Below, one piece after another: positions 44,100 through 54,635 of a stretch of DNA of 64,000 nucleotides. A program made the translations under genes and the position numbers. The notes under the pieces were generated by a model. The model was not told where the DNA came from and did not search any database. It worked only from the letters and a program-made list of their open reading frames with translations. The DNA lies in assembly GCA_947494705.1 (NCBI GenBank), contig CANLVN010000001.1, positions 62,001 to 126,000 of the forward strand, given 5' to 3'. This DNA comes from an uncultured Erythrobacter sp. GTDB taxonomy: Bacteria; Pseudomonadota; Alphaproteobacteria; Sphingomonadales; Sphingomonadaceae. Position 1 is the stretch's first letter. Each line of letters opens with the position of its first letter.

Positions 44100-44127
44100 G
44101 GGGAGGAGGAAGACCAACCTCCTCCCC
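44100..44127. terminator. hairpin after rpoD
   Basis: GGGGAGGAGG (44100-44109) and CCTCCTCCCC (44118-44127) form a perfect 10-pair stem with an 8-base loop. There is no U-run on the plus side, and it also lies beyond the minus-strand adhesin's stop, so it may act bidirectionally. Confidence 0.5.
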
Positions 44128-44153
44128 ATGGCGCTCCCGGAGAAATGCGGGGC

Positions 44154-45725
44154 CTAGAATTCTCCGGCAACGCCCACCCGGGCACCGACCGTGTCGCCGC
44201 CGGCAAAGCTGATGCCGGCGGTCACAGCCAGGGGAGTGTCGGTATTTGCCCGGTGAGCCAATGAGAGCCCGAGAGCCTGCTCTCCGCCCCAGGTCGATAT
44301 GTTTGCCGAATAGCTCGTGCGCCCGCTTTGGGAAGGCATCGGCGCAGTTGTTAGAGCCAAGGCTGTTGCAGTGCCGCGCTGGGCATTGCGACGATCGGCA
44401 TCCGTGATTGCGAATAGCTGATCTATCTGACCAGCCTGCGCACCCATCAGCGACTGCAACTGACCGATCTGCGCATTCTGCATGGCGTTCACGGCAGCGG
44501 CATTGTCAATTCGCACCGAGTTGGCACTCGCCCGCTCCCCGATCGTGGCGATCTGCTCACCATGAAGCGCGGAGATATCCTCGACGACCGCAAAACGCGC
44601 ATCATGGTCGTCCAATCGCACCACATTCGATTGAATGGCCTCGGCATTGGCGCCCGCCCGGGCCGCCACTTCGCCTATGTTTGCTGCATTGGTAGCAATG
44701 CCCGAGGTGTTGCTGGCGATTTGGGTCTCATTCGTGGTGACTCGGTCGTCAAGGATCGACACATCGGCGCCCACATCCTCGATAAGGGTCGCGTTAACCG
44801 CAATCTGGGCCGAATTGTCAGTGACACGGTCATCCAGAACCGAAACATCTGCCGACACATTGGAGATCAAGGTCGTGTTGTTGGCGATTTCGGTTTCGTT
44901 GTTCGCCACCCTGGTATCGAGAACGGAAACGTCTGCCTGGATGTCTCCGATAAGCGCCGGATTGTCAGCTATCGCCGTATTGTTTGCAATGTTTGCCTCA
45001 ATGCCGGCGACACGACCGTCGAGAAGCGACAAGTCTGTCCCCAGATCGTCGATGGCGATCGTGTTATCGGCAACTAGGCCATTCAAAACTGCCACGTCCG
45101 CATCGACACCGTCGATCAGAGTGGTGTTGTTTGCGATGTTCACCTCGTTCGCGTCGACGCGCCCACTCACGGCCGTCACGTCTGCATCGACATCGGCAAT
45201 GAGAGCAGTGTTGTTTGTGATGCCAGCCTCGTTGGCATCGACCCGGCCACTCAGAAGTGTGACGTCTGCATCAACGTCGCCAATGAGCGTGGTGTTGTCT
45301 GCAATGTTGGTTTCATTGGCATCGACCCGTCCACTCAAGACCGCCACATCTGCATCAATGTCGCCGATGAGCGTGGTGTTGTTTGCAATGTTGGTTTCGT
45401 TGGCATCGACCCGTCCACTCAAGACTGCCACGTCAGCATCGACTTCACCGATCAACGTGGCGTTGTTTGCGATTGCAACCGTATTGCCCTGCACCAAGGT
45501 GGCGATCGCATCCACTTCGACATTGAGCGCATCGAGATCGACCTCGATAGCCACCACTTCGGATTCGAGAACGGAAACATCGCCTTCTACGACAGTGACA
45601 CGGTCGGTCAGCAGATCGAGGTCGACTTCGAGTCCTAACAGTTGGGCGTGCACCTGATTGGCCGCCAACGCCACCGAGGCAACTGTCAGGCATTTCAATA
45701 CGTTTAGTCCTGAGTTTACAGGCAT
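44154..45725 (-). CDS. YadA-like trimeric adhesin with 28-residue repeats
   Basis: A 523-residue exported protein: Sec signal (cleavage near NQVHA/QLLG), a coiled-coil stalk, and a C-terminal anchor of ~55 residues with alternating polar and hydrophobic strands (TSYSANISTWGG, ALGLSLAHR, PLAVTAGISFAG, VGARVGVAGEF), ending in Phe as YadA anchors do. From about residue 87 to 337 the stalk repeats IGDVDADVAVLSGRVDANET-type units of 28 residues, exactly four heptads, with Asn in core positions. The start is ATG 45725, with AAGGGGAGA upstream; an upstream in-frame ATG at 45797 is unlikely. It is divergent from a Phd-PAS regulator. Confidence 0.82.
   Translation of the reverse strand: MPVNSGLNVLKCLTVASVALAANQVHAQLLGLEVDLDLLTDRVTVVEGDVSVLESEVVAIEVDLDALNVEVDAIATLVQGNTVAIANNATLIGEVDADVAVLSGRVDANETNIANNTTLIGDIDADVAVLSGRVDANETNIADNTTLIGDVDADVTLLSGRVDANEAGITNNTALIADVDADVTAVSGRVDANEVNIANNTTLIDGVDADVAVLNGLVADNTIAIDDLGTDLSLLDGRVAGIEANIANNTAIADNPALIGDIQADVSVLDTRVANNETEIANNTTLISNVSADVSVLDDRVTDNSAQIAVNATLIEDVGADVSILDDRVTTNETQIASNTSGIATNAANIGEVAARAGANAEAIQSNVVRLDDHDARFAVVEDISALHGEQIATIGERASANSVRIDNAAAVNAMQNAQIGQLQSLMGAQAGQIDQLFAITDADRRNAQRGTATALALTTAPMPSQSGRTSYSANISTWGGEQALGLSLAHRANTDTPLAVTAGISFAGGDTVGARVGVAGEF
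44715..45467 (-). repeat. tandem 84-bp coding repeats (28 residues each) in the adhesin stalk
   Basis: Starting at residue 87 of the adhesin: five consecutive 28-residue units, a 21-residue unit (three heptads), a 34-residue unit carrying a six-residue insert with a Pro (AIADNP), then two more 28-residue units. Hydrophobic positions follow 3-4-3-4 spacing, with Asn at two core sites in most units. The repeats are similar but not identical at DNA level; units 1-3 are closest. Confidence 0.85.
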
Positions 45726-45802
45726 ATTCGTCTCCCCTTCAAATCTAAGAGGATGATCGCGTGTCCGATATAAGATTTGGGGCGCCCAAGTTCTCACTAA
45801 AA

Positions 45803-45817
45803 TTCGTAAAATACGAA
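45803..45817. promoter_or_regulatory. operator-like inverted repeat in the adhesin/Phd-PAS divergent region
   Basis: TTCGTA (45803-45808), AAA, TACGAA (45812-45817): perfect 6-base arms. Lies between the divergent genes, 77 bases from the adhesin start. TCGTAAG follows at 45820-45826 as a half-site-like repeat. Confidence 0.5.
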
Positions 45818-45826
45818 AGTCGTAAG

Positions 45827-45852
45827 TTGACTACCGATCGGTAGAATATAAT
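45827..45852 (+). promoter_or_regulatory. 14-base perfect palindrome between TTGACT and TATAAT
   Basis: CTACCGATCGGTAG (45831-45844) is a perfect palindrome. It overlaps the end of TTGACT (45827-45832) and precedes TATAAT (45847-45852); the gap between these hexamers is 14 bases, short for a sigma-70 promoter, so the promoter reading is doubtful while the palindrome itself is clear. A second TATAAT occurs at 45929-45934, closer to the Phd-PAS gene. Confidence 0.45.
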
Positions 45853-46001
45853 CCCCTTACCGTTGGCAAACTGCGCTTTTTACAGTCTTGGTAAATCTCA
45901 ACTTAAAACTCTCCTACGCAACTATTTGTATAATCCGTAAGATCACGTACTTTCGTTTTCGTGCTCGCAATGAGCAGAGATAGAAAGGAGAGAGCATCGC
46001 A

Positions 46002-46883
46002 ATGAAAAAGTCCCTGCGCTCGGTCCCTTCGACGCAGTTGGTCCGTGACCTTCCGAGTGTGAAGCAAATGCTTGAGACCGGACCAGTCCAAATCACCTCA
46101 CATGGCCGCGACGAATTCGTGATGGTCGGCAACGAAGACTTCGGCGCCATGCAAAACCTCGTCGGCGTCGATGCGGAGCGCCTTGAGGGGAAGCTTACCA
46201 CCGTGCTGGAGTCGATCGAAACTCTTGTCCTTTTGACCGACCAGGATCTCAACATTCGGCGCGCCAACCGCGCCTTTTGCGATTACTTCGACTATGATGC
46301 CATGACCCTGATCGGTTCGCCTCTTTCAGAGCTGCTGCATACGCCGACGGACCAATATCTCTACCATCGTATCAAGTTTGTGCTGCACAGCGGAGTTACC
46401 GAAAGGTTCGAATTACCGTCATCACACCGCTCCAACCGTTTCTTCAGCCACCTCATTACGCCGTGGCCGAATGGCGTGGCGTTTTTCTCGCACGATGTAA
46501 CCGACCGCACCGACGCGCGGGATCTGGAGCTGGCGATCTCGGCTCAGCAAACGGCCATCCGGGGACTGAACAGGACAGCCGTGGCGAACATCGACCCACA
46601 TGGGAAGTTCCTGAGCAGCAGCACCAGCCTTCAGGCGTTGCTCGATAGCAGCGCGGAGCAAATCCAAGGGGCATCCGTCCTGTCACTGATCCACGCGAGC
46701 GACCGGCCCACGGTGCAGGAAATGCTCGTTTTCACTGACGAGCCGGTCAAGTCTGCCGATATCCAGTACCTTTACCGGGGCACTGAGTTGCACCGGGCCA
46801 GAATTTCGTTGTCGCCATTCCAGACAACCCATAACCATTTGCAGTTTGCGATGGCTTTGCAGGATCTCGAGCTAACTGGTTGA
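46002..46883 (+). CDS. Phd/YefM-like DNA-binding domain fused to two PAS domains
   Basis: 293 residues. Residues ~8-50 (VPSTQLVRDLPSVKQMLETG, PVQITSHGRDEFVMVG) match the N-terminal DNA-binding part of Phd/YefM antitoxins, including the H-G-R turn. Residues ~66-165 form a PAS domain (LESIETLVLLTDQDLNIRRA, then GSPLSELLHTPTD), and ~180-290 a second, PAS-like (GLNRTAVANIDPHGKFLSSS). There is no toxin-neutralising tail, no kinase and no toxin gene beside it, so it is probably a one-component sensor-regulator. AAAGGAGA precedes the ATG. It is divergent from the adhesin. Confidence 0.75.
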   Translation: MKKSLRSVPSTQLVRDLPSVKQMLETGPVQITSHGRDEFVMVGNEDFGAMQNLVGVDAERLEGKLTTVLESIETLVLLTDQDLNIRRANRAFCDYFDYDAMTLIGSPLSELLHTPTDQYLYHRIKFVLHSGVTERFELPSSHRSNRFFSHLITPWPNGVAFFSHDVTDRTDARDLELAISAQQTAIRGLNRTAVANIDPHGKFLSSSTSLQALLDSSAEQIQGASVLSLIHASDRPTVQEMLVFTDEPVKSADIQYLYRGTELHRARISLSPFQTTHNHLQFAMALQDLELTG

Positions 46884-47000
46884 ATGAACGAGGTACACAC
46901 GCGGCCTCCTGCTCGAAGGCGAGCCTAGACTTTCGCGGCGTGGGCTGGCAGGTCCCATTGCGGGAGAGGAATTGGCAACATTTCGCTAGGGGCATCGAGC

Positions 47001-47651
47001 ATGGCCGATACTGATTCCACCGTCATCGCCATCGTCAGCCAGAAGGGCGGGTCGGGCAAGACCACCCTCGCCGTCCATCTCGCCACGCGCGCTGCGCAGG
47101 CGAAGCATGAGAGCTGCGTTGTCGATCTCGACCCTCAGGCGACGGCGGCTGCCTGGTCAGACTGGCGCGGTGATTTTCTGCCGGTGGTGGTGACAACCCC
47201 GCCCGCCCGGCTCGCGCGGACCATTTCCAGCGCTCAGAAACAGGGCGTGGACTTTATCGTCATCGACACCCCGCCCCATGCCGACGCTGCAGCGCGCGAA
47301 GCGATCAAGGCGGCGGACATAGTCCTTATCCCGACCCGGCCGCGCGCCTTCGACCTAGCCGCGCTCGAGCCCATCGCGGACCTCGTCGAATTCGCCAAGA
47401 CACCCGCCTTCGTCGTGCTCAACGCCGTGCCCTCTGGCGCGACAAAGCTGGCCAAAGAAGCGCGCGAGGCAGCAAAGGCTATGGGTCTCGATATCTGCAA
47501 GGTCGAACTGGGCGACCGCGCCGCATTCCACCGCTCCAGCGCCAAGGGTGAGACTGCTGCAGAGACCGATCCGACCGGCAAGGCCGCGAAAGAGATCGAA
47601 GCCTTGTGGAAGTGGCTGGGCAAGACGCTCAAGAAAGCGAAGGCGGGCTAA
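47001..47651 (+). CDS. orphan ParA-family ATPase
   Basis: A 216-residue Soj/ParA-like protein with the deviant Walker A motif KGGSGKTT (residues ~15-22), Walker A' VVDLDPQATAAAW and Walker B DFIVIDTPPHAD. It lacks the N-terminal HTH of plasmid ParA proteins and there is no parB or parS-like array nearby, so it probably positions something other than the main chromosome origin, or partitions as an orphan. Its stop overlaps by four bases the stop of the convergent gene. Confidence 0.88.
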   Translation: MADTDSTVIAIVSQKGGSGKTTLAVHLATRAAQAKHESCVVDLDPQATAAAWSDWRGDFLPVVVTTPPARLARTISSAQKQGVDFIVIDTPPHADAAAREAIKAADIVLIPTRPRAFDLAALEPIADLVEFAKTPAFVVLNAVPSGATKLAKEAREAAKAMGLDICKVELGDRAAFHRSSAKGETAAETDPTGKAAKEIEALWKWLGKTLKKAKAG

Positions 47652-48325
47652 TACCGCCTGTACGCATCGTCGGCGAAGCTGCGCGGCGTCAGTCCATATT
47701 CCAGCAGATATTCAGCCGGGATGACTGGCTCCGGGCCTCGCTCCATCGCGGCAAAACGATTCCTGGTGCGGCGCAGCTCGTCGCGCGGGATTTCCAGCCA
47801 CTCCATCCGGTTTCGCGCGGTCAGTATATAGTCACCGGCAAAGGTCGCCGCGCCCGCCTTCACCTCGAATGTCGGCGCAGTTTCGGGATACCCACGGCTT
47901 GGCCGCGAATATTCTACCGTGCCAAGCAGGCCGGGTACATCGACGAGGCAACGCTCGTTCTCTTCGGGCACCTTGGGACAATCCATTCCATGCGCGACAA
48001 GGCGGTAGGTGCCGGGCAGCAACTGGTAGGCGCGAACTTGAAACTCCAGAGTGTCGTTGCCCAGCGAGAGAGGGCCCTGCCTGCGGTCGAAGCGGATCAC
48101 GTCGGCATCGTTGTCGGTGCTGCCACCTTCGCGAAGGAAGAAGACCTGCACCGGCTCGTCGAGGTAGATTTCGCTGCGGATCGACAGGACCACCACGCCG
48201 TGCCCTTCGTCGACCTGCGACGCGCGCGACACGCGTACCGCCTCGGTCCCCGGATCGGCGAAGGCTGGCGCCTGTGCAAATCCGGCAAGCAACACCGCAA
48301 AAAGTGCGAGGATAATCGAACGCAT
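47648..48325 (-). CDS. hypothetical exported protein
   Basis: 225 residues with a Sec signal (MRSIILALFAVLLAGFAQAP, cleavage near AFA/DPG). The mature part seems beta-rich (GVVVLSIRSEIYLDEPVQVF, DTLEFQVRAYQLLPGTYRLV) with two cysteines (MDCPKVPEENERCLVDV) likely to form a disulfide. The C-terminus is charged, ending ...SFADDAYRRY. No family recognised. A longer frame extends to 48916 but is the shadow of rpiB; 48325 is the start with a signal peptide. Confidence 0.7.
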   Translation of the reverse strand: MRSIILALFAVLLAGFAQAPAFADPGTEAVRVSRASQVDEGHGVVVLSIRSEIYLDEPVQVFFLREGGSTDNDADVIRFDRRQGPLSLGNDTLEFQVRAYQLLPGTYRLVAHGMDCPKVPEENERCLVDVPGLLGTVEYSRPSRGYPETAPTFEVKAGAATFAGDYILTARNRMEWLEIPRDELRRTRNRFAAMERGPEPVIPAEYLLEYGLTPRSFADDAYRRY

Positions 48326-48439
48326 CGCAATCCTATCCGGTCCCTGGAGCCTTGCAGAACGAACATTATCAAACATGTCTCGTCGAAAAGCACAAGAGAT
48401 GGGGTGGAACGCGGGGCCACGCGCCTCTATGTAGCGCGC

Positions 48440-48915
48440 ATGCGTATTGCCATAGCTTCCGATCATGCCGCCACCGACATGAAGGCCGAACTGGCCGAAT
48501 GGTTGATGGATGAAGGCCACGAAATCGCCGATCTCGGCCCCGACAAGGGCGAGAGTGTCGACTATCCCGATTACGGTTACAAGCTCGCCGAAGTCGTCGC
48601 GGAAGGCACGGCCGAATTCGGTATCGCGCTGTGTGGCAGCGGGATCGGGATTTCCATGGCCGTCAACCGCCACCCCGCGATGCGCTGCGCCAACGTGTCC
48701 GAGCCGCTCTCGGCTGCTCTCGCGCGTGAACACAACAACGCCAACTGCATTGCGCTGGGCGCGAGGCTGGTCGGCATCGAAATGGCGAAGAGCTGCGTAG
48801 CTACGTTCCTGAACACCGAATTCGCCGACGCCGGCGATCCTGCCGGGCGCCACCAGCGCCGCGTGGGCAAGCTCGGCAATCCGCCCATCGCACCCGATCA
48901 TATCGAGACCCATCA

Positions 48916-48919
<4 letters not shown>
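48440..48919 (+). CDS. rpiB: ribose-5-phosphate isomerase B
   Basis: Interconverts ribose 5-phosphate and ribulose 5-phosphate. The 159-residue protein has [18 protein letters not shown] with the substrate-binding Asp-His, DYPDYG, the catalytic Cys in [16 protein letters not shown], and [13 protein letters not shown]. The gene overlaps glyA by four bases (ATGA), an arrangement shared by many alphaproteobacteria (rpiB-glyA-nrdR). Confidence 0.96.
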
Positions 48920-50226
<1,307 letters not shown>

Positions 50227-50240
50227 ACTGACCTGCCCCG

Positions 50241-50717
50241 ATGCGCTGTCCGTTCTGCGCCAATGATGACACCCAGGTAAAGGATTCGCGTCCGACCGAG
50301 GATTCCACTGCCATTCGCAGGCGGCGGCAATGCACGTCTTGTGGCGCGCGGTTCACCACCTTCGAACGTGTTCAACTGCGCGAGGTCACTGTCGTGAAAG
50401 CAGGGCCGGACGGCACCGAGTTGCGCCGCGAGCCCTTCGATCGCACCAAGCTTGAACACTCCATCTCCCTCGCCTGCCGCAAACGTGGGGTTTCGCAGGA
50501 GCGCATCGATCGCCTGATTTCGAGTATTCAGCGGCAGGTCGAAACCGAAGGCGAGGCCGAAGTCCCGTCCGCACGCATCGGCGAGATGGTAATGGAAGGC
50601 CTGAAGCAGATCGACTCGGTCGCTTACATCCGCTTCGCCAGCGTCTATCGCGACTTCTCCGAGGCCAAGGACTTCGAAGCCTTTGCCAGCACCGTGCAGG
50701 AAGCGGCGAAGGAGTGA
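50241..50717 (+). CDS. nrdR: transcriptional repressor NrdR
   Basis: Zinc-ribbon/ATP-cone repressor of ribonucleotide reductase genes. The 158-residue protein begins [20 protein letters not shown] with zinc ligands C3/C6 and a second pair in [12 protein letters not shown], and then an ATP-cone domain ([20 protein letters not shown]). The next gene starts at the GTG overlapping its stop (GTGA). Confidence 0.97.
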   Translation: MRCPFCANDDTQVKDSRPTEDSTAIRRRRQCTSCGARFTTFERVQLREVTVVKAGPDGTELRREPFDRTKLEHSISLACRKRGVSQERIDRLISSIQRQVETEGEAEVPSARIGEMVMEGLKQIDSVAYIRFASVYRDFSEAKDFEAFASTVQEAAKE

Positions 50718-51451
50718 CCAACAAGCCCGTCATCGTCCTCGTACGCCCTCAACTTGGCGAGAATATCGGCAAGGCGGCGCGCGCGATGCTCAATTTCGGG
50801 CTCACGGAATTGCGCATAGTCAATCCACGCGATGGCTGGCCCAATCCCTCCGCCGGACCGGCGGCGGCGGGCGCAGATCTCGTTCTCGACAAGGCTAAGA
50901 TCTATACTTCGACCGCTGAGGCGGTGGCCGATTGCGAGCATGTCTACGCCACGACCGTTCGCAAGCGCGGCGTGACCAAGCCGGTTGTCGGCGCGGATGG
51001 TGCGGCGCGGCTCGTTCACTCGCAGCCGGGACGGCACGCCGTGCTGTTCGGGCGCGAGGCAGCGGGACTGGAGACCGAGGACGTGGCTCTGGCCCGGCAC
51101 ATCCTGACCGTGCCGATCAACCCCGAATTCGGATCGCTCAACCTAGCGCAGGCCGTGATCCTCGTCGCTTATGAGTGGTCGCGTATCGGCCGAGAAGAGG
51201 CGGAAAGCGAACTGGTTCAGCCAACCGCCGAGGGCGAGACCCTTCCCCCCGCCCCGCAGGACGAACTCGAAGGATTGATCGCTCATCTGGAGACCCTGCT
51301 GGCGCCCAAGGGGTACTTCCTGCCTCCCGACCGCGAGGAGGCGACGAAGCGCACCCTGCGCAGCGTTTTGACAAGGCCGGGCTGGAACCACCTGGAAGTG
51401 CGCACCTTGCGCGGCGTGCTTTCCTCTCTGGGACGACCCGATAGGACTTGA
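50714..51451 (+). CDS. trmJ: tRNA/rRNA 2'-O-methyltransferase, TrmJ type
   Basis: SPOUT-family methyltransferase of 245 residues that probably modifies tRNA position 32. Motifs are [20 protein letters not shown] (motif 1), [13 protein letters not shown] (motif 2) and [16 protein letters not shown] (motif 3). The C-terminal extension ([18 protein letters not shown] here [20 protein letters not shown]) is typical of TrmJ. The start is GTG at 50714 overlapping nrdR. It ends 151 bases before rpsD. Confidence 0.9.
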   Translation: MTNKPVIVLVRPQLGENIGKAARAMLNFGLTELRIVNPRDGWPNPSAGPAAAGADLVLDKAKIYTSTAEAVADCEHVYATTVRKRGVTKPVVGADGAARLVHSQPGRHAVLFGREAAGLETEDVALARHILTVPINPEFGSLNLAQAVILVAYEWSRIGREEAESELVQPTAEGETLPPAPQDELEGLIAHLETLLAPKGYFLPPDREEATKRTLRSVLTRPGWNHLEVRTLRGVLSSLGRPDRT

Positions 51452-51602
51452 TTTCCCCGCGCGCGCTGCTATTTGCGCGCCTTCGCGAATTGGTCCCGCA
51501 TCCCGGTGAAGCGGTGGCCGCGTCGAGCAAACAGGTTCGACGGTGCGATGCCGGGTTCAACGGCTGCCACTGGGGCAGCTCAGCAAATTGAAGGAAAGAC
51601 TT

Positions 51603-52217
51603 ATGTCGAAGCGCAAGAGCGCCAAGTACAAACTCGACCGCCGGATGGGTGAAAACATCTGGGGTCGCCCCAACAGCCCCGTCAACAAGCGCCAGTACGG
51701 CCCCGGTCAGCATGGCCAGCGTCGCAAGAGCAAGATGAGCGACTTCGGCCTGCAGCTGCGCGCCAAGCAGAAACTCAAGGGCTATTACGGTGACGTCACC
51801 GAAAAGCAGTTCCGCGCCACCTACAAGGACGCGACCCGCATGAAAGGTGACACCGGCCAGAACCTGATCGGCCTGCTCGAGCGTCGTCTCGACATGATCG
51901 TGTACCGCGCCAAGTTCGCGCCGACGATTTTCGCTGCGCGCCAGATCGTCAGCCACGGCCACATCCGCGTCAACGGCGTGAAGTGCAACGTCGCAAGCCG
52001 TCGTTGCGATGTCGGCGACGTCATCAGCCTGGGCGACAAGGCCAAGGAAATGGCTCTGGTCATCGAAGCTCAGAGCCTGCCCGAGCGTGAAATTCCCGAC
52101 TATGTCGCGCCCGATGGCAACGACAAGGTGTCGTTCACTCGCGTTCCCAAGCTCGACGAAGTGCCCTACCCGGTCACGATGGAACCGAACCTCGTGGTCG
52201 AGTTCTACTCGCGCTAA
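51603..52217 (+). CDS. rpsD: 30S ribosomal protein S4
   Basis: Primary 16S rRNA-binding protein of the small subunit. The 204-residue protein has the N-terminal [20 protein letters not shown], the S4 RNA-binding domain ([20 protein letters not shown], then [13 protein letters not shown]) and a typical C-terminus [18 protein letters not shown]. The start is the ATG with AAGGAAAGAC upstream. The leader holds two potential hairpins: GTCGA/TCGAC (about 51525-51541) and GCTGCC/GGCAGC (about 51560-51576). Confidence 0.97.
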   Translation: MSKRKSAKYKLDRRMGENIWGRPNSPVNKRQYGPGQHGQRRKSKMSDFGLQLRAKQKLKGYYGDVTEKQFRATYKDATRMKGDTGQNLIGLLERRLDMIVYRAKFAPTIFAARQIVSHGHIRVNGVKCNVASRRCDVGDVISLGDKAKEMALVIEAQSLPEREIPDYVAPDGNDKVSFTRVPKLDEVPYPVTMEPNLVVEFYSR

Positions 52218-52241
52218 TAGCCTGCGATCTAAAGCTAATAA

Positions 52242-52267
52242 GGGCGGTCCTGCGGGGCCGCCCTTTT
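52242..52267 (+). terminator. intrinsic terminator after rpsD
   Basis: GGGCGGTCC and GGGGCCGCCC (52242-52263) pair with a short TGC loop, followed by TTTT (52264-52267). Strong. Confidence 0.85.
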
Positions 52268-52294
52268 CGTATGGGCTTTAGGGTGATCGCGAAC

Positions 52295-52323
52295 AAAAAA
52301 GGGCGGCCCCGAATGGACCGCCC
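52295..52323 (-). terminator. intrinsic terminator for the tgt-chorismate mutase unit
   Basis: On the minus strand a stem of GGGCGGTCC and GGGGCCGCCC (CCGCCC at 52318-52323, GGGCGG at 52301-52306 on the plus strand) is followed by six T (52295-52300). It faces the rpsD terminator 28 bases away. Confidence 0.85.
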
Positions 52324-52363
52324 TCGATTGCGCCTCTTGGGTAAGAGATGACTGTCTAACTGC

Positions 52364-52666
52364 TCAGTCGCGAATTCGATCCCACTCTTTAAATTCATAT
52401 GCGATCGAACCTTCGACGAGGCGCTCCCATATCTCTCCGATCACCTCGCCGGGAAGGCCGCGGGCTTCCGCATCCTTGACCGCTTGCGCAATGACATAGG
52501 CCTTGCGATCCTCGTCCCGGACCGCCTCACGCGTTCCCTTGATACGGGCGGCGGCGCGCATGTAGCCGAAGCGCGTGTCGAGGAGTTCGATCAACGCGCG
52601 GTCGGTCGCATCGACGCCGATACGCACCTCTTTCATGTCGACGCAGTCTTCGGGGGCTTTGGGCAT
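52364..52666 (-). CDS. chorismate mutase (AroQ class)
   Basis: A 100-residue, all-helical AroQ-type mutase that converts chorismate to prephenate for phenylalanine and tyrosine. Pattern: VDATDRALIELLDTRFGYMR, AARIKG, then a second helix and a third (IGEIWERLVEGSIAYE), with the conserved R in DTRF and K in RIKG. The start at 52666 gives the usual size; a longer frame to 52741 lies in tgt. It follows tgt by four bases and is the last gene before a terminator. Confidence 0.88.
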   Translation of the reverse strand: MPKAPEDCVDMKEVRIGVDATDRALIELLDTRFGYMRAAARIKGTREAVRDEDRKAYVIAQAVKDAEARGLPGEVIGEIWERLVEGSIAYEFKEWDRIRD

Positions 52667-52670
52667 GGGT

Positions 52671-53900
<1,230 letters not shown>

Positions 53901-54467
53901 TTAGAAGCGGAAGCCAACACCTACGGTGCCGCGGAGCGTGTCGAACGAGATCGTGTCAACGTTGGCGCGCAGCATGACGCTTTCACCTACGGGGAAGTCG
54001 ACGCCGACGCCCACGAGGTAGTCATCGACCGTCTCGTTGAAATCGTCTTCATCGAAGCCGGCCGGCAGGTCGTCTTCGTCGAGGCCAAGAGCGCCCAGCG
54101 CGTCGATTTCGACGAACTGGTAACCGCCGCGAACGTAGATCTTCGAACCGTTCTCGGTGAGGAAACCGAAGCGCGCCGATGCGCCGTAATCGGCGTCGAG
54201 CGGGCCGCTGGCGAGGTGTACGTTGCCTTCAACCCCGGCGAACAGATTTTCGCCGACCGGGAAGTCGACCGAAATGAACGCGCCGTAGATTTCTGCACTG
54301 TCGTCGACTGCAACGCCAAATTCGTCTTCGGCTTCGTCAGCGATACCGAGGTCGTGGAGACCAACGCTGGCACCGATGGTAACGTCAGCCTGCGAGTCCT
54401 GCGCGAACGCCGCGGTGGGGAACGCGATGGCCGAAGCGGCAATCGCAAGTGATACGATCTTTTTCAT
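53901..54467 (-). CDS. outer-membrane beta-barrel protein
   Basis: 188 residues with a clear Sec signal (MKKIVSLAIAASAIAFPTAAFA) and alternating strands (ADVTIGASVGLHDLG, AEIYGAFISVDFPVGENLFAG, YVRGGYQFVEID, VGVGVDFPVGESVMLRANVD), ending in GVGFRF with a C-terminal Phe, as in small 8-stranded OmpA/Omp25-type barrels. A strongly acidic loop (LDEDDLPAGFDEDDFNETVDD) sits in one extracellular or periplasmic turn. It has its own promoter region (54468-54635) and terminator, so it is not part of the tgt unit. Confidence 0.82.
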   Translation of the reverse strand: MKKIVSLAIAASAIAFPTAAFAQDSQADVTIGASVGLHDLGIADEAEDEFGVAVDDSAEIYGAFISVDFPVGENLFAGVEGNVHLASGPLDADYGASARFGFLTENGSKIYVRGGYQFVEIDALGALGLDEDDLPAGFDEDDFNETVDDYLVGVGVDFPVGESVMLRANVDTISFDTLRGTVGVGFRF

Positions 54468-54635
54468 GGATATTTCCCTTATGGCGCCCCTCCTCTCGGG
54501 AGCGGCATGCGGGAATTAGGGCCACGTTTGTTGCGCGCAAGTGAACATTGCCAAGGGTCAGTTGAAATCATCACAAAGATACAAGGTGTGCTCTGATTGC
54601 ATCACCTAATTATCAGTTGTTAATTGACCAGTTTA

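Noticed and set aside
44715..45467. Regularly spaced repeats that could suggest a CRISPR array
   Set aside because: They are 84-base coding repeats in frame within the adhesin stalk; repeats are imperfect and contiguous, without spacers.
45827..45852. Consensus sigma-70 promoter TTGACT/TATAAT before the Phd-PAS gene
   Set aside because: The hexamers are only 14 bases apart, too close for normal sigma-70; kept as a palindrome only.
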